Assembly: GCA_026929865.2 (NCBI GenBank)
Contig: CM049416.1
Span: forward strand, 5,867,001 to 5,931,000
Reading direction: 5' to 3'
DNA: 64,000 nt
Source: Hyperoplus lanceolatus
Taxonomy: Eukaryota > Chordata > Actinopteri > Uranoscopiformes > Ammodytidae
Made by a program: the position numbers and the translations under genes. The notes beneath the pieces were generated by a model. The model ran no database searches. It was not told the origin of the DNA and saw only the letters and a program-made list of their open reading frames with translations. The stretch's first letter is position 1. Every line of letters begins with the position of its first letter. Of this stretch, positions 1-10,800 are shown in pieces.

Positions 1-81
1 CTGTGTCCTGGTAGGTCCCCGGAGGACACTGGACACACTGCTCCTGCTCCCCTCGGTAGAACGTCCCCACACCACAGCTCA
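1..81 (-). CDS. scube1: scube1 exon, first cysteine-rich (GCC2/GCC3-like) repeat, cut by the window edge
   Basis: The acceptor is ACTAG|TG, giving K-C-V-S-C-G-V-G-T-F-Y across the junction, then CVQCPPGTYQDT up to the window start. C-x-x-C...G-T-Y-Q-D is the start of the SCUBE cysteine-rich repeats, which precede the CUB domain. The 3' end of the exon is outside the window. A nearer AG (TGAG) would break the phase, so the upstream AG was chosen. Confidence 0.87.
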
Positions 82-477
<396 letters not shown>

Positions 478-681
478 CACACTTGCCCTCTCTGAGGACC
501 TGTCCCGTGCTGCAGGCCTCGACCCCCTCTGGAGCCCTGGAGGGTTTCTGAGCCACCTCGTACTCCGTCCCAGAGAACTGGATGTAGAACTGCTGCTTGT
601 TGATGGACTTCCTCAGGGTGCGCATGGCACTCTGGAGCTTCTGCTTGGTCCTCTCACGCACACAGTCCACGTTACAGGAGT
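478..681 (-). CDS. scube1: scube1 spacer exon leading into the cysteine-rich repeats
   Basis: 204 nt, phase 1 to 1, acceptor CTCCTCAG|AC and donor TGTG|GTACGT. The product includes SCNVDCVRERTKQKLQSAMR, RTLRKSINKQQFYIQFSGTE and YEVAQKPSRAPEG, ending EGKC. The R-T-L-R-K-S-I...Q-Q-F-Y and S-G-T-E-Y-E-V-A-Q stretches are SCUBE1-like. It is the longest exon in the window. Confidence 0.95.
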
Positions 682-1204
682 CTGAGGAGGCACAAACAGT
701 CAGTCGCATTCATTCAAATACAAACTCCAAAAAAATTTAAAAAAGCTACTAATTTATTACTATTTCTTCTTCTTGTTCTTGATCAAGTCAAGTCTCTTGT
801 TTCTATTGTGGACATCTTGTTGTTTACTGAATATGGTTTGGGAGCCACCAGAGACTGTCTGTAGATTCATATTGATGATTCTTTTAACTTTTGAACTGCC
901 GATATACATACTTTTCTACATGGTATGAAGCGATGCTGCTACTTATTTTATATTTTTACTTAGTTTTTCTTATGGTTTCTTATCTTTATCTATTTTATCT
1001 TGTGCTGTTGCTGCTATGTGAATGTTGAGGAGCCAAGCCTAGGAATTGTACTCTTGTGTACTGTACAATAAGATGTAATAAAAGTGATTCTGATTCTGAA
1101 TTCATATCTTGAATAATGATATTATTAATACAATATATATGTGACTTCCTGTAATTCTCCATGCACTATGTGTGTGTGTTTGTGATAAAGAACATCCTTC
1201 ACAC
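682..1204. other. intron with probable retroelement 3' tail
   Basis: 523-bp scube1 intron. The stretch near 1005-1095, ending AATAAAAGTGATTCTGATTCTGA, resembles the 3' tail of fish non-LTR elements that end in a short tandem motif. The rest is AT-rich with nothing recognisable. Confidence 0.5.
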
Positions 1205-1339
1205 CTGAGGCCTCCTCCTCCTTCATCTCCATCTCAAACTCAGCGGTGATGTGGGAAACCTCTTTGGAGGGAGATTTGCGTCCTCTCCGGCGCTTCTTGG
1301 AGTCACACTTCAGATTGACGAAGGCCACGTGGCAGTCGT
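1205..1339 (-). CDS. scube1: scube1 spacer exon with basic patch KKRRRGRK
   Basis: 135 nt, phase 1 to 1, acceptor CTGCACAG|AC and donor TCAG|GTGTGA. The product starts [14 protein letters not shown], carries the basic run KKRRRGRK, then [14 protein letters not shown] and an acidic MKEEEAS end. The basic run next to an acidic segment is a recognisable SCUBE1 feature; in a secreted protein such a patch could bind heparan sulfate (inference). Confidence 0.94.
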
Positions 1340-1438
1340 CTGTGCAGGGGAATTGGCCTCCTTCACGGGGGGTGGGGGAGACACACAGGATGAATGATCA
1401 TGGCTGTCATGAAAGACTAAAACCTTTATGTATTAGAA

Positions 1439-1746
1439 TTAAAGGTGGAGTCGGCCATTCTGGAAAATGCTTGATGTCAAAAATCAGTGACTATCTCCTC
1501 ATGTAACTCAACATCTACATGTCCGTAGTTTGTTTGTGCTGAAGAAATAAATGTGCTGTTAATACACAGCATAGGCTCCCGAAACGCGTATGTAAAGGTA
1601 AACAAAGGTGTATTAATACTATATATTTTTTATAGCCCACACACAGTACAGACAGGTGGCGGATTGTGAGGTGGATTTTTTAGTGATTTTGACAAAAAGT
1701 GATTTAGCCAACAAGCATTGTCAGGAATTGCCGACTCCACCTTTAA
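1439..1746. mobile_element. MITE-like element, termini TTAAAGGTGGAGTCGG
   Basis: It starts TTAAAGGTGGAGTCGGCCATT and ends with the inverse, ...CCGACTCCACCTTTAA. It has no coding capacity. A second near-complete copy lies at 31467-31725 and partial copies at about 19341-19480 and 29906-30065. The TTAA at both ends may be a target duplication (TTAA-type superfamilies such as piggyBac or Kolobok) or part of the terminal repeat. Confidence 0.7.
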
Positions 1747-1769
1747 CAGTGATGTGATGCAGTCTTAAC

Positions 1770-1886
1770 CTTGCAGGCTCTGTCTGGACGAATCCCTGTG
1801 CTTCTCCTTGTTGCGGGGCCTCAGGTGACACTTGGCGTCTTTGATCTTAAACCTGGCCTTCTGTTTGATGGGCGGAGCCAGCGTGT
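1770..1886 (-). CDS. scube1: scube1 spacer exon (PPIKQKARFKIKDAKC)
   Basis: 117 nt, phase 1 to 1, acceptor ATATAG|AC and donor CAAG|GTTAAG. The product contains APPIKQKARFKIKDAKCHL, followed by a charged stretch with RPRNKEKHRDSSRQS. From memory this agrees with the SCUBE1 spacer segment PIKQKARFKIRDAKCHLRP. It is rich in basic residues and has one cysteine. Confidence 0.92.
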
Positions 1887-1970
1887 CTATATTCATACAC
1901 AGCACAGAGACACACAAGATACATGCAGACAATTAATAACAGGCGTGGGATCATTTAAGAACTTCAGACC

Positions 1971-2150
1971 TTATTTTTTTTTTAAGATAATTTTTGGGCA
2001 TTTCTCTGCGTTATTAGACAGTTTTTGGAGGGACCGAGATGAAATTGGGCAGAGAAGGGGATGACATGAAGAGAACGTCCCGGGCTGGATTCTAACATGA
2101 GTCTGCTGGGAAGAGGACTGAGCCTCTATGGAGGGGGAACGTGGGTCTAT
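1971..2150 (-). mobile_element. degenerate tRNA-derived SINE (family B)
   Basis: Minus-strand remnant with the GGGCAGAGA...GACATGAAGAGAACG...GGGCTGG order, also seen in the better copies at 15617-15791 and 31198-31380. The tRNA-like head is eroded. Confidence 0.55.
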
Positions 2151-2956
2151 GGAACTTTATTTACTGTAAGGTAATGCCACTGTTAATCTTTCACATTGAC
2201 CTTCATTAACCTGACAGCAAGGTTCTGACACACACAGATGATCAGGTTACCCCTCCCCCCCACAAACACACACACACACACACACACCCCTCTTTTATCT
2301 ACAAAGGCACCCAAATAACTCCTTTGTGGAGAGACAAGGATGCCTTACCCACAAGCAACTCTAACTTTAGTGCTATCTGTATTGCTTGTCTTCCTCTGCA
2401 GTGTCGATGCATTGGTTAACCTTTGGTCTTAATAATGTTCTTATAATTGAATTTTCTCCTTTTCTGTGAACAAATCCTCTAAATGGCCTAGAGCAAGCTT
2501 CATGGTGGCTGCCTTTCTGAAGTGGAAATATTTGGAAAAGGAAACGTGAGGCTGGAGAACTGTGCTGTACTTGTGAGCCTGCAGCTGTAGTGCTTGTGTT
2601 TTACTGTTGTCTACTACAGGTTAAAGACAACTTAGATACAATGCTGCGGGCCACAGTTTGGCTATGGTGCCTGCTTTTCATGCCCAGATAAATAAAGATA
2701 AATGCAGTGTGTTTACCAAACAGACACACAGGCAGGCCCGAATGAAAGTTTACCTCATTGCTTGCACATGTTGGGGACGTGGGGTTGGGGGGGTTCAAAT
2801 AATAGAAGGAGGCAAGTAAACATAGGCCGATTATGTATTCTGCTTAATTTGATGTTACGCAATTTTTTCTCATAGGTCCAAGCTGAAGAGCTATGCTATT
2901 ATGAATCCACACAATAACTGATACAATTATTTTATAAAATCGCTTTGCTTTATATC
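2151..2956. other. intronic sequence, nothing recognised
   Basis: Part of the 1887-3365 scube1 intron. It contains a short CA run near 2262-2286 and otherwise unremarkable AT-rich sequence. No exon or named repeat is seen. Confidence 0.6.
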
Positions 2957-3206
2957 GTTAGCCTCATAGCATGATTGCCGAAATCGTATTTACTCTATTC
3001 TACTTTTACTCTACATCTACTCTATTGTTGATCTACTCTGCATCTACTTTACCCTACTCTATAACCCTTACAATATGACTTAGGCAATTATGCTATTAGG
3101 CTAACGAAAAGTAGATGTAGAGTAGAGTAGATGTAGAGTAGAGTAGATGTAGGGTAAAAGTAGAGTAGAGTAAATATGATTTAGGCAATTATGCTATGAG
3201 GCTAAC
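2957..3206. repeat. 250-bp palindrome with AGTAGATGTAG minisatellite stem
   Basis: The left end reads GTTAGCCTCATAGCATGATTG and the right end is its near-perfect inverse, CAATTATGCTATGAGGCTAAC. Between them are tandem, inverted copies of a 13-nt-type unit (AGAGTAGATGTAG / CTACATCTACTCT). An extra copy of the end motif lies at about 3080-3105. The unit order suggests a foldback element or a hairpin-mediated expansion. Confidence 0.75.
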
Positions 3207-3365
3207 ACATTTTTTTATCCTGTATCACAAATTTGATATGTGCTTAACTTTGTAATCTTAACTAACGGAGCATTAGTGGAGTTGAACAACAGTCAAAATA
3301 AATACAGTATGTTGTAACAAAGCCTTGACTCAGGACGCGCCGTCATCATGCTTGGCCTACCGTAC

Positions 3366-3464
3366 CGGCACAGGTCAGTAAGGCAGTGGTGGTGTTTCTC
3401 TTCTGGGGAGCTTTACCGGGCAGGACCGGCACGCCACAGCTCAGCGAGTAGCTGTTCTCAGAGT
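3366..3464 (-). CDS. scube1: scube1 spacer exon (DSENSYSLSCGVP)
   Basis: 99 nt, phase 1 to 1. The product begins DSENSYSLSCGVPVLPGK and continues QKRNTTTALLTCA, with an N-T-T glycosylation sequon. The acceptor CACAG|AC is preceded on the sense strand by more than 100 nt of TG-rich repeat, which replaces an ordinary pyrimidine tract. The donor is placed at G|GTACGG because this keeps the phase and joins to D-T-L-A-P; an alternative GT lies six bases further on and breaks the phase. Confidence 0.88.
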
Positions 3465-3466
3465 CT

Positions 3467-3502
3467 GTGAACACACACACAGACACACACACACAGAAAC
3501 AG

Positions 3503-3533
<31 letters not shown>

Positions 3534-3544
3534 CAGACACACAG

Positions 3545-3588
<44 letters not shown>
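3467..3588. repeat. (CA)n microsatellite abutting the scube1 acceptor at 3465
   Basis: Composite CA repeat interrupted by AGAAACAGA motifs. On the sense (minus) strand this is a TG-rich tract ending only two bases before the acceptor AG of the 3366-3464 exon. Confidence 0.95.
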
Positions 3589-3590
<2 letters not shown>

Positions 3591-3847
3591 TAGACTACAG
3601 CGAGAGAAGAGAACTCAGCCATGATGATGCAAAGTCAGGGAGGCTATGTGTGTTTGACTTGGCACTGTTCTGGTGCCACGGTGGGCTGTTCTCAGGATTA
3701 AAAGAGACTTTTTATAAATGTTGAAAGACCTTACTATCCTCCTGCGCTGAAGAAGACAGAGAGCTCGAAGGAAACTGTGCTGACCTTAAACCCCCCATTG
3801 ACAAAATGAAGGACCAAATGAAAGATCTATGAATCCTGTCTTTCTAT

Positions 3848-3886
<39 letters not shown>

Positions 3887-4627
3887 AAAGACATTTAGAG
3901 TAGGCAATGAGAGATGAAGCCTTTGGAGGTCATAAAAACTGACATGATTAAATAAGAGCCCGGGCCTGCCTTCAGCCACAGGAATTTACATGGCTCTTTC
4001 CCCCTGAAGCTGAAATTAAGACACACTCCAAAGAGAGACTGAAAAACAAATCTTTCACCGAATGCCTGAGAGCTATCCATCATTCTCACACGATGTGCGG
4101 CCAAGTTAAACGGAGCGAGGGGCGGGGGCCGGGGCTATGGAAAGAACCGGCTTGATCAAAAAGAAACCCTAATCGATGTACAGACGTGTGTTAAGTACTA
4201 TTGCAGGAGGGAAAAGAATGGTGGAGGCCAAAGCTCTGGGTCGGGCCAAGCCAAAGAATAAAAAAAAAGGCCTTGAGAAAGAGAAAAACACATGGAGAGC
4301 CCCTCTGAGGAGTCAACACATACAGCAATAAAGACATGGAGGCCTTCATCAAGCACCAGGGGCTGAGACAGGAGAGCAGATAGAAGGTACAGAGAGCTGT
4401 GACTACAGGCTGCCACCACCAGAGGGCAGCAGCACATGCAGCATGGCAGCTAAAAACAATACAGCTGGTATAGTAGAGAGATGTACAGCAATACAATACA
4501 CTTCATTCAAAGGGACTTTAAGGTCCGATCTGTGATTTGTAGTTTATGACTTCTTTGCAGAATCATTTCTATTGAAGGAAAGTTTTCACTCACCAAGGGG
4601 TCTGTGCACCCTTCCCAGACAAACTGT
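3589..4627. other. intronic sequence with a short CA tract
   Basis: Contains (CA)n at 3850-3884. The remainder, including 3890-4500, is unremarkable and has no recognised gene or element. Confidence 0.6.
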
Positions 4628-5018
4628 CCCTGCGTTCCAAATCTCATACTCTTTCTTTTTTCTATTCTACATACTACATCCGACGATAAAAATAGTCTAG
4701 TTTGGATGCAGTAGGCATACAATTGGGACATACTTCTACTTATTTATTTCATCATAACATTGCGCCTTGAGCTTGCCTCTTGCTTTTATATCCGTAGCAT
4801 CCCCGTTTGTTTTCATATGGAGGCTCCGTCGAGGTGACGTCACTTCACGTGCGCACTGGATTATGGGTCAGAATCGCCCAAATAGGATGCTGTTTTCAAC
4901 ACAAAAAATCTTGGCCATTCTTTCCAACCATCCTAAATCTGGCCACAAGAATCAGGACATACTCAAACTTTTTTCTACCATACTAAATAGTAGAAAGTAT
5001 GCGATTCGGAATGCAGAG
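4628..5018. mobile_element. MITE-like element (CCCTGCGTTCC family)
   Basis: The left end is CCCTGCGTTCCAAATC and the right end GATTCGGAATGCAG, an imperfect inverse. The interior shares CATAACATTGC, GACGTCACTTC, GGGTCAGAATCGCCCAAATAG and CTACCATACTAAATAGTAG with the copies at 6510-6922, 20250-20675, 48818-49130 and 59680-59935. It is non-coding. Confidence 0.75.
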
Positions 5019-5187
5019 TGAGATTTCTCTTTTTATAGGAGAATGAAACAGGTGATAACATCCTTGCCACATCTTTGCCCAGATTATGGGAAATAACTGT
5101 TTGACAGAGCTAGTGTGTGTGTGTTTGTGTGAACTTGTGTGTGTGCGCGCGTACAGTGTGTGTGTGTGTGTGTGTATGTGTGTGTAC

Positions 5188-5307
5188 CTGCGAGGAAGAG
5201 GGCATTGGAGGGGCAGGAGAGTGAGCAGACCTCTGCCCCTTGGCTCTTGGTGCAGGTCAGCTGGGCTCGGGGCGCTGGCTTCCCATTAGACAGACACTTC
5301 ACCGCCT
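5188..5307 (-). CDS. scube1: scube1 spacer exon after the EGF array
   Basis: 120 nt, phase 1 to 1, acceptor GTTCCTCAG|AG and donor CGCAG|GTACAC. The product reads [19 protein letters not shown] with four cysteines in all and ends CPSNALFLA. This aligns from memory with the SCUBE1 region KCLS...PRAQLSC...SCFLSCPAH. The donor is weak by eye and is followed at once by a CA-repeat tract on the sense strand (plus-strand TG at about 5152-5186). Confidence 0.92.
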
Positions 5308-5342
5308 CTGAGGAACACACAAGAGTTACATCACCATGACAA

Positions 5343-5391
<49 letters not shown>

Positions 5392-5409
5392 CACAGAGTT
5401 GGTGCTTAC
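5308..5409. other. 102-bp intron, about half (TG)n on the sense strand
   Basis: Between two scube1 exons. Plus-strand CA repeats at 5344-5389 fill the centre; what remains is a GTAAGC donor and a TTCCTCAG acceptor. Confidence 0.9.
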
Positions 5410-5532
5410 CGATGCAGTCCTTCTTGTTCCAGTGGAGTTTCTGTGCGGGTGGACACTGACACTCGTAGCCGCCCTGCGTGTTGATGCAGCCGTGCTCACA
5501 GCTCCCGTTGCTGATGCTGCACTCGTCAATGT
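5410..5532 (-). CDS. scube1: scube1 exon encoding the last EGF module (calcium-binding type)
   Basis: 123 nt, phase 1 to 1, acceptor GCGTCACAG|AC and donor G|GTAAGC. The product starts [16 protein letters not shown] and ends [10 protein letters not shown]. The L-H-W-N-x-K-D-C ending is a SCUBE signature for the final EGF module before the spacer. It is separated from the next exon by an intron of only 102 bp. Confidence 0.95.
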
Positions 5533-5574
5533 CTGTGACGCACCGACACACACAGAGCATTAGAGTCAGTGTCT

Positions 5575-5875
5575 GTATCAAGGTTCATTATCTTCAGGTT
5601 GTATTGCCTCCACTGGCCATGGTTTTTGGGTTGCCAATCCGTCCGTCAGAGCCACTTCTTGTGAGCGCAATATCTCATGACCGCTTTGAGCATTCTTTTT
5701 TTTTTAACTTTAACAAATATTCATTCTAATCATTTGAGGGAGTTCTGTCAATGTGGCACAAATTCACTCTTCGATAAGAGGTCAAAGGTCACCGTGACAA
5801 CGCTTATTGTGAACGCAATATCTTGAGGAACACATGGGCATTTTACTCAAACTTTGCAAAAATGGCGACTCTGAC

Positions 5876-5877
<2 letters not shown>
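5575..5877. repeat. probable teleost interspersed repeat
   Basis: It carries AGCGCAATATCTCATGACCG and GAGGTCAAAGGTCACCGTGAC, phrases I recall from a widespread fish repeat with internally related units. No coding potential is seen. It is followed by (CA)n at 5878-5910. Confidence 0.45.
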
Positions 5878-5912
<35 letters not shown>

Positions 5913-5981
5913 AGCTCGTGTCAAACAGTTATTTCCCATAATCTGGGCATAGGGGTAGATACAGTAAGTGCACACTCTCAC

Positions 5982-6098
5982 CTCCACAGTGAGTGAGGCC
6001 ATACAAGATGTATCCCTTGTTGCACACACACTCAAAGCTGCCGGGGTAGTTGATGCAGGTGTGGTCGCAGGTTCTCTCAAAGGAGCACTCGTCAATGT
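5982..6098 (-). CDS. scube1: scube1 exon encoding a calcium-binding EGF module ([11 protein letters not shown])
   Basis: 117 nt, phase 1 to 1, acceptor CCCAACAG|AC and donor GGAG|GTGAGA. The module starts [15 protein letters not shown], continues [11 protein letters not shown] and ends LTHCG. Six cysteines and the calcium-binding start are present. The exon is 449 bp upstream (in transcript order) of the next EGF exon. Confidence 0.95.
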
Positions 6099-6509
6099 CT
6101 GTTGGGGGGAGAGCAGAGAAATGCATGTTATTATTTTGTTTAAATCTTTTTCACTGGTGCTTTGTGTTTTGTGTTCTGTTGTGTTACCTTAGTTAGTCAG
6201 TTGTGTTTGTTCTGTGATGCCCTGTTTTGTGCTCTATGGTTCCGTCCTGTTTATGTTGTTTTTTATATCTTGTTTAATTGTATTTTATTTTAACATTGAT
6301 GTCAGGGGGACTACAGATGAAAAATAGCCTTTAACCCATTTATGATCATGTGTTTTTATTCATTTGCACTGTCCCCTTCTTAAATAAATTGAATTGAATT
6401 GATTGACTGCTGAGTCATACTGTAGTGTTAAGAACAGAAGGAGGAGACAGTAGTGACTGCAGGAGACACCAACATCAAGCTACTAGCTATTATTCTTCAT
6501 TCACTCATT
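6099..6509. other. intron start with LINE-like tail
   Basis: T-rich sequence. The stretch near 6300-6412, ending AAATAAATTGAATTGAATTGATTGA, looks like the 3' tail of a non-LTR element. Confidence 0.4.
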
Positions 6510-6922
6510 CTCTGCGTTCCAATCCCCATATATTCTACTTTTTTAGTATGGTAGAAAAAAAAGATTTAGGATGTCCAAATTCTTGTGGTCAGATTTAGCC
6601 TGCCTTAAAATACCCGGATGCCTGCTATATCCGGTGGTGATTTTTTTAGTGTTGGAATCAGCCTGCTATTTGGGCGATTCTGACCCATAATCCAGTGCGC
6701 AATGGAAGTGACGTCACATCGACGGAGCTTCCGTATGAAAACAACCAGGGATGAGATGGACATATAGGCAAGAGACAGGATCAAGGCGTGATATTATAAA
6801 GAAAATAATTTGTAAAAGTATGTCCCAATTGTAGCATACTGCATGCTAACTAGATTATTTCTATGGTCAGCTGTAGTGTGTAGAATAGATGGTAGAAAGA
6901 GTATGTGATTTGGAACGAAGGG
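6510..6922. mobile_element. MITE-like element (CCCTGCGTTCC family)
   Basis: The left end has TCTGCGTTCCAATCCCC and the right end TTTGGAACGAAGG, with the same interior landmarks as 20250-20675 (GGGCGATTCTGACCCATAATCCAG and GTGACGTCACATC). Orientation is as in that copy; the ends are eroded. Confidence 0.7.
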
Positions 6923-7061
6923 ATAGTTTTCTTTTGCCATTCCCATCCACACAGCAATGACTGCAGTCAACATCCAGTTGTCATTAATAAAGAATACATC
7001 TTGTCAGAAACTAAACTATTTTTTTCATAAATGTATGAGTTTAACCCATAAATGTTGGAAC

Positions 7062-7321
7062 TTTTTTTTTTAACCTTTATTTATACAGGTAAATCCCATT
7101 GAGACCAAAGACTCTTTTGCAAGGGAGACCGGTTTTCCTTTCCCACGTTACCATTCACACACCGATAGCAGGCTAACTATGGACATTCACACGAGGCAAG
7201 GTGGGTGAACTGTGTTGCCCAAGGACACAAAAACCATGACACAGGTGGCAGGGCGGGGATCGAACCTCCAACCCATTGATCATCAGCCGAACCGCTCTAC
7301 CAACTGAGCCACAGTCGCCCC
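7062..7321 (-). mobile_element. tRNA-derived SINE (family A)
   Basis: Read on the minus strand it begins GGGCGACTGTGGCTCAGTTGG (A-box-like) and has GGAGGTTCGATCCCCGCCC (B-box-like). The body ends CTGTATAAATAAAGGTT plus an A tail. It is a SINE rather than a tRNA gene because a long tRNA-unrelated body and tail follow. Another full copy lies at 22695-22961. Confidence 0.85.
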
Positions 7322-7514
7322 AACTTATGGAAAATTGCTGAGTAACATGTTCTGTGGCAAAATTTACAAATTCACACTGCTTATAACTTAATAGTAGTAC
7401 AACAGTAAAGTCTTAAAAAAAATAAAAATTAATGGTTAATTTGTGACAAATTGAGTCGACTCATTGACAATTCAGTTTCCAGAGGGCTGAACCAAAAATC
7501 CACAGCGGCTTTAA

Positions 7515-8675
<1,161 letters not shown>

Positions 8676-9148
8676 TTTAAAGGTGCTGTAAACAAAATGG
8701 TTCTTTTAGCTAACTTCCTGTCAGTGACTGCAGATAGCAGTCCCCTCCCTCGTCCCTACGTCACCACATTAATGCACTGCGGTCTTCAAGCAGCGAGTTA
8801 TCTAGCATCATCTCAGATCCATAAGTGTGATAAAACATGATAAAAACCATCAAAACAGACATTGGGAAGGATTTTTACCTGCTCTGCCATTGTAAGCGCA
8901 TCCACATTCACCAATCTGTCGCTCTGCACGTGCACTGGCAGTGAGACGGGTGTCGGTTTGTAGCGTTCTCTCTTCTGATTGGTTATCAGTAGTGGGATCC
9001 CCGAAAAGTTTATTTGCCGATTACATGCAGAGCGAGTGACTGAGAGATCGGCTCTATGAAACGCCCACAGTATATAAGTGATCACTGTACGAATAAAGAG
9101 CGATTTAACACTTATATTAACATAAATAAATCGCTTACTTCAGCTCTA
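8676..9148. mobile_element. TTAA-ended interspersed element, copy 1
   Basis: It starts TTTAAAGGTGCTGTAA and ends TTACTTCAGCTCTAA, imperfect inverses. About 470 bp are nearly the same as 60146-60623 in the same orientation, including CTAACTTCCTGTCAGTGACTG, GCATCATCTCAGAT and GATTTAACACTTATATTAAC. It is non-coding. Confidence 0.75.
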
Positions 9149-9667
9149 AGCTCATGCTGATGCCCGACAGCCCAGATGTCAGTAGATGGGACAGACCTAG
9201 CAGCACTGTTAGATGGTGAAGGTGTGAGGAACAGCCGGCGCTGTGATGTGGTAACAACACTCAACAGCACATTATTAAAATACTGTGAAACGGCGCCAGA
9301 TCAACACTGTTTGGTGGTTTCTAGGCAGGGGACAGAAGCGCCTCTGGGTTTTATTGTTGATTAAAAAAAAAACATTTTTTACTCCTCGTCTGCTGCGACT
9401 TGTAAGCAAGAATCCGCCCTTTGGTTGTACACACATTACTGCTGATCAGGAGGGAAGCTTACACACATGGGCACTCACACACCCAGCTACAATACTGCAA
9501 CTACAGTCATTTGTCACAGAGGGAGATGACTATTCTCATTTATGCATTTCAACCACTCATGTACACTCCTTCAAATTGTTACACTAGAGCAGCAGGAGGT
9601 AGAGAAACAGTCCGATATGTAAGGAAACCTAGCATAACATAAGGACCGCAAGCACTGAAAAGTCTAT
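9149..9667. other. intronic sequence, nothing recognised
   Basis: No supported exon or element. Confidence 0.5.
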
Positions 9668-9913
9668 CCATGCGTTCCAAATCACATACTTTCTTTTTAC
9701 TACACTACATACTAAAAAACAGAAGAGTTTTAGCGCCACGGGACAGAGAACAAAGTCGGATAAGGAAGAGACGAATACTCCAAAATGCTATTGGAGTTAG
9801 TGGGGCATTTATGTATTTTCAGCATACTACAATTGACCTACATGTATTGGGACAACCAAAATCTTTTTCTGGCGTACTAAATAGTAGCTAAGTATGGGTA
9901 TTGGAACGCAGGG
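9668..9913. mobile_element. short MITE-like element (CCCTGCGTTCC family, internally reduced)
   Basis: Ends CCATGCGTTCCAAATC and TTGGAACGCAGGG, flanked by TAT on both sides. The family's central segment with the GACGTCAC motif is missing, so this is a deletion derivative or a related subfamily. Confidence 0.6.
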
Positions 9914-10189
9914 TATATCTCCTTTAGACTAAAGTCAAGCAGGACCTAAGGTAGCCCTGGACTGGACCACAGATCCAAATGATTTTCTGTTCCGATTCCA
10001 GCAAAAGACACAAACTTGCTCCAGTGTTCCTTTCAACCATTGAATTATAAAGTCCCCTGCCCTGATCCCTTTCATTCATGTATAGTATGAAGTGTCCGTC
10101 AGTGGCACCACAGTTATTGTCATTGAGTTTTGTCAGATACAACCAAAGGGGACTCAAAATGCTAAGTGTGTTTAAACTAGGCTGACACA

Positions 10190-10443
10190 TGGTAAATGGA
10201 CTTGACTTATATAGCGCTTTTTTGCCCATTTTCTCAGCCCCAAAGCGCTTTACATTTCTTACCACATTCACCCATTCATATACACACACTTAACACCGAT
10301 GGCAGTAGCTGCCATGCAAGGCGCCCTCTGAACCATCGGGAGCAATGTGGGGTTCAGTGTCTTGCCCAGGGACACTTGGACATGTGGCGGGGGATCAAAC
10401 CTCCGACCTCGCAATCCCTACCCACTTCGCCACTGCTGCCCCC
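10190..10443 (-). mobile_element. SINE-like element (family C)
   Basis: On the minus strand it starts GGGGGCAGCAGTGGCGAAGTG and has GGAGGTTTGATCCCCC (B-box-like). It continues with CAAGTGTCCCTGGGCAAGACA and ends AGCGCTATATAAGTCAAGTCC then ATTTACCA. I recall this as a very common teleost repeat. Its left edge is 39 bp from the scube1 donor at 10481. Confidence 0.7.
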
Positions 10444-10481
10444 TCCTGATGCGGTGTGATTGACAGCTGTCACTCACTGAC

Positions 10482-10604
10482 CTTGGCATGAACGTTCATC
10501 AGTGAGCAGCTTGTGGCCCTTCTGGCAGCTGCACTCGAAGGAGCCCACCGTGTTCCTGCAGAAGTGATCACAGCCCCCGTTGTTCTCCAGGCATTCGTCG
10601 ATGT
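10482..10604 (-). CDS. scube1: scube1 exon encoding a calcium-binding EGF module
   Basis: 123 nt, phase 1 to 1, acceptor CATCCAG|AC and donor G|GTCAGT. Reading the minus strand gives [16 protein letters not shown], then [11 protein letters not shown], ending DERSCQ. The D-I-D-E-C start plus the N and aromatic residues between the third and fifth cysteines fit the cbEGF consensus. No start-codon ORF of useful length covers this exon, so it is easy to miss by ORF listing alone. Confidence 0.93.
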
Positions 10605-10617
10605 CTGGATGGAGGGA

Positions 10618-10800
10618 ATCAAAGAATGACAAACAAGGCAAAGCAAGTTTATTTACAGTATATGGCAGAATTCAGACACAAGGCCATTCAAAGTGCATTA
10701 CAGAGACAAGATTAAAATACATAATACACATTAGAAAAGCGAATGAATAGAAATAAAACATTTAAAAGCTTATGAATAGAAATAGAACATTTAAATAAAA
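10618..10800. repeat. teleost retroelement 3'-tail fragment
   Basis: AGCAAGTTTATTTACAGTATA followed by CAGACACAAGGCCATTCAAAGTG and ATTACA resembles the common fish tail CAAGTTTATTT...TTTCAG...CAAGGCAATTCAAAGTGCTTTACA. Degenerate. Confidence 0.5.

Noticed and set aside
5084..5581. 165-codon minus-strand frame joining two EGF/spacer exons through an intron
   Set aside because: The 102-bp intron happens to lack a stop in this frame but has proper GT/AG ends and encodes only repeat sequence; the spliced model matches the family.
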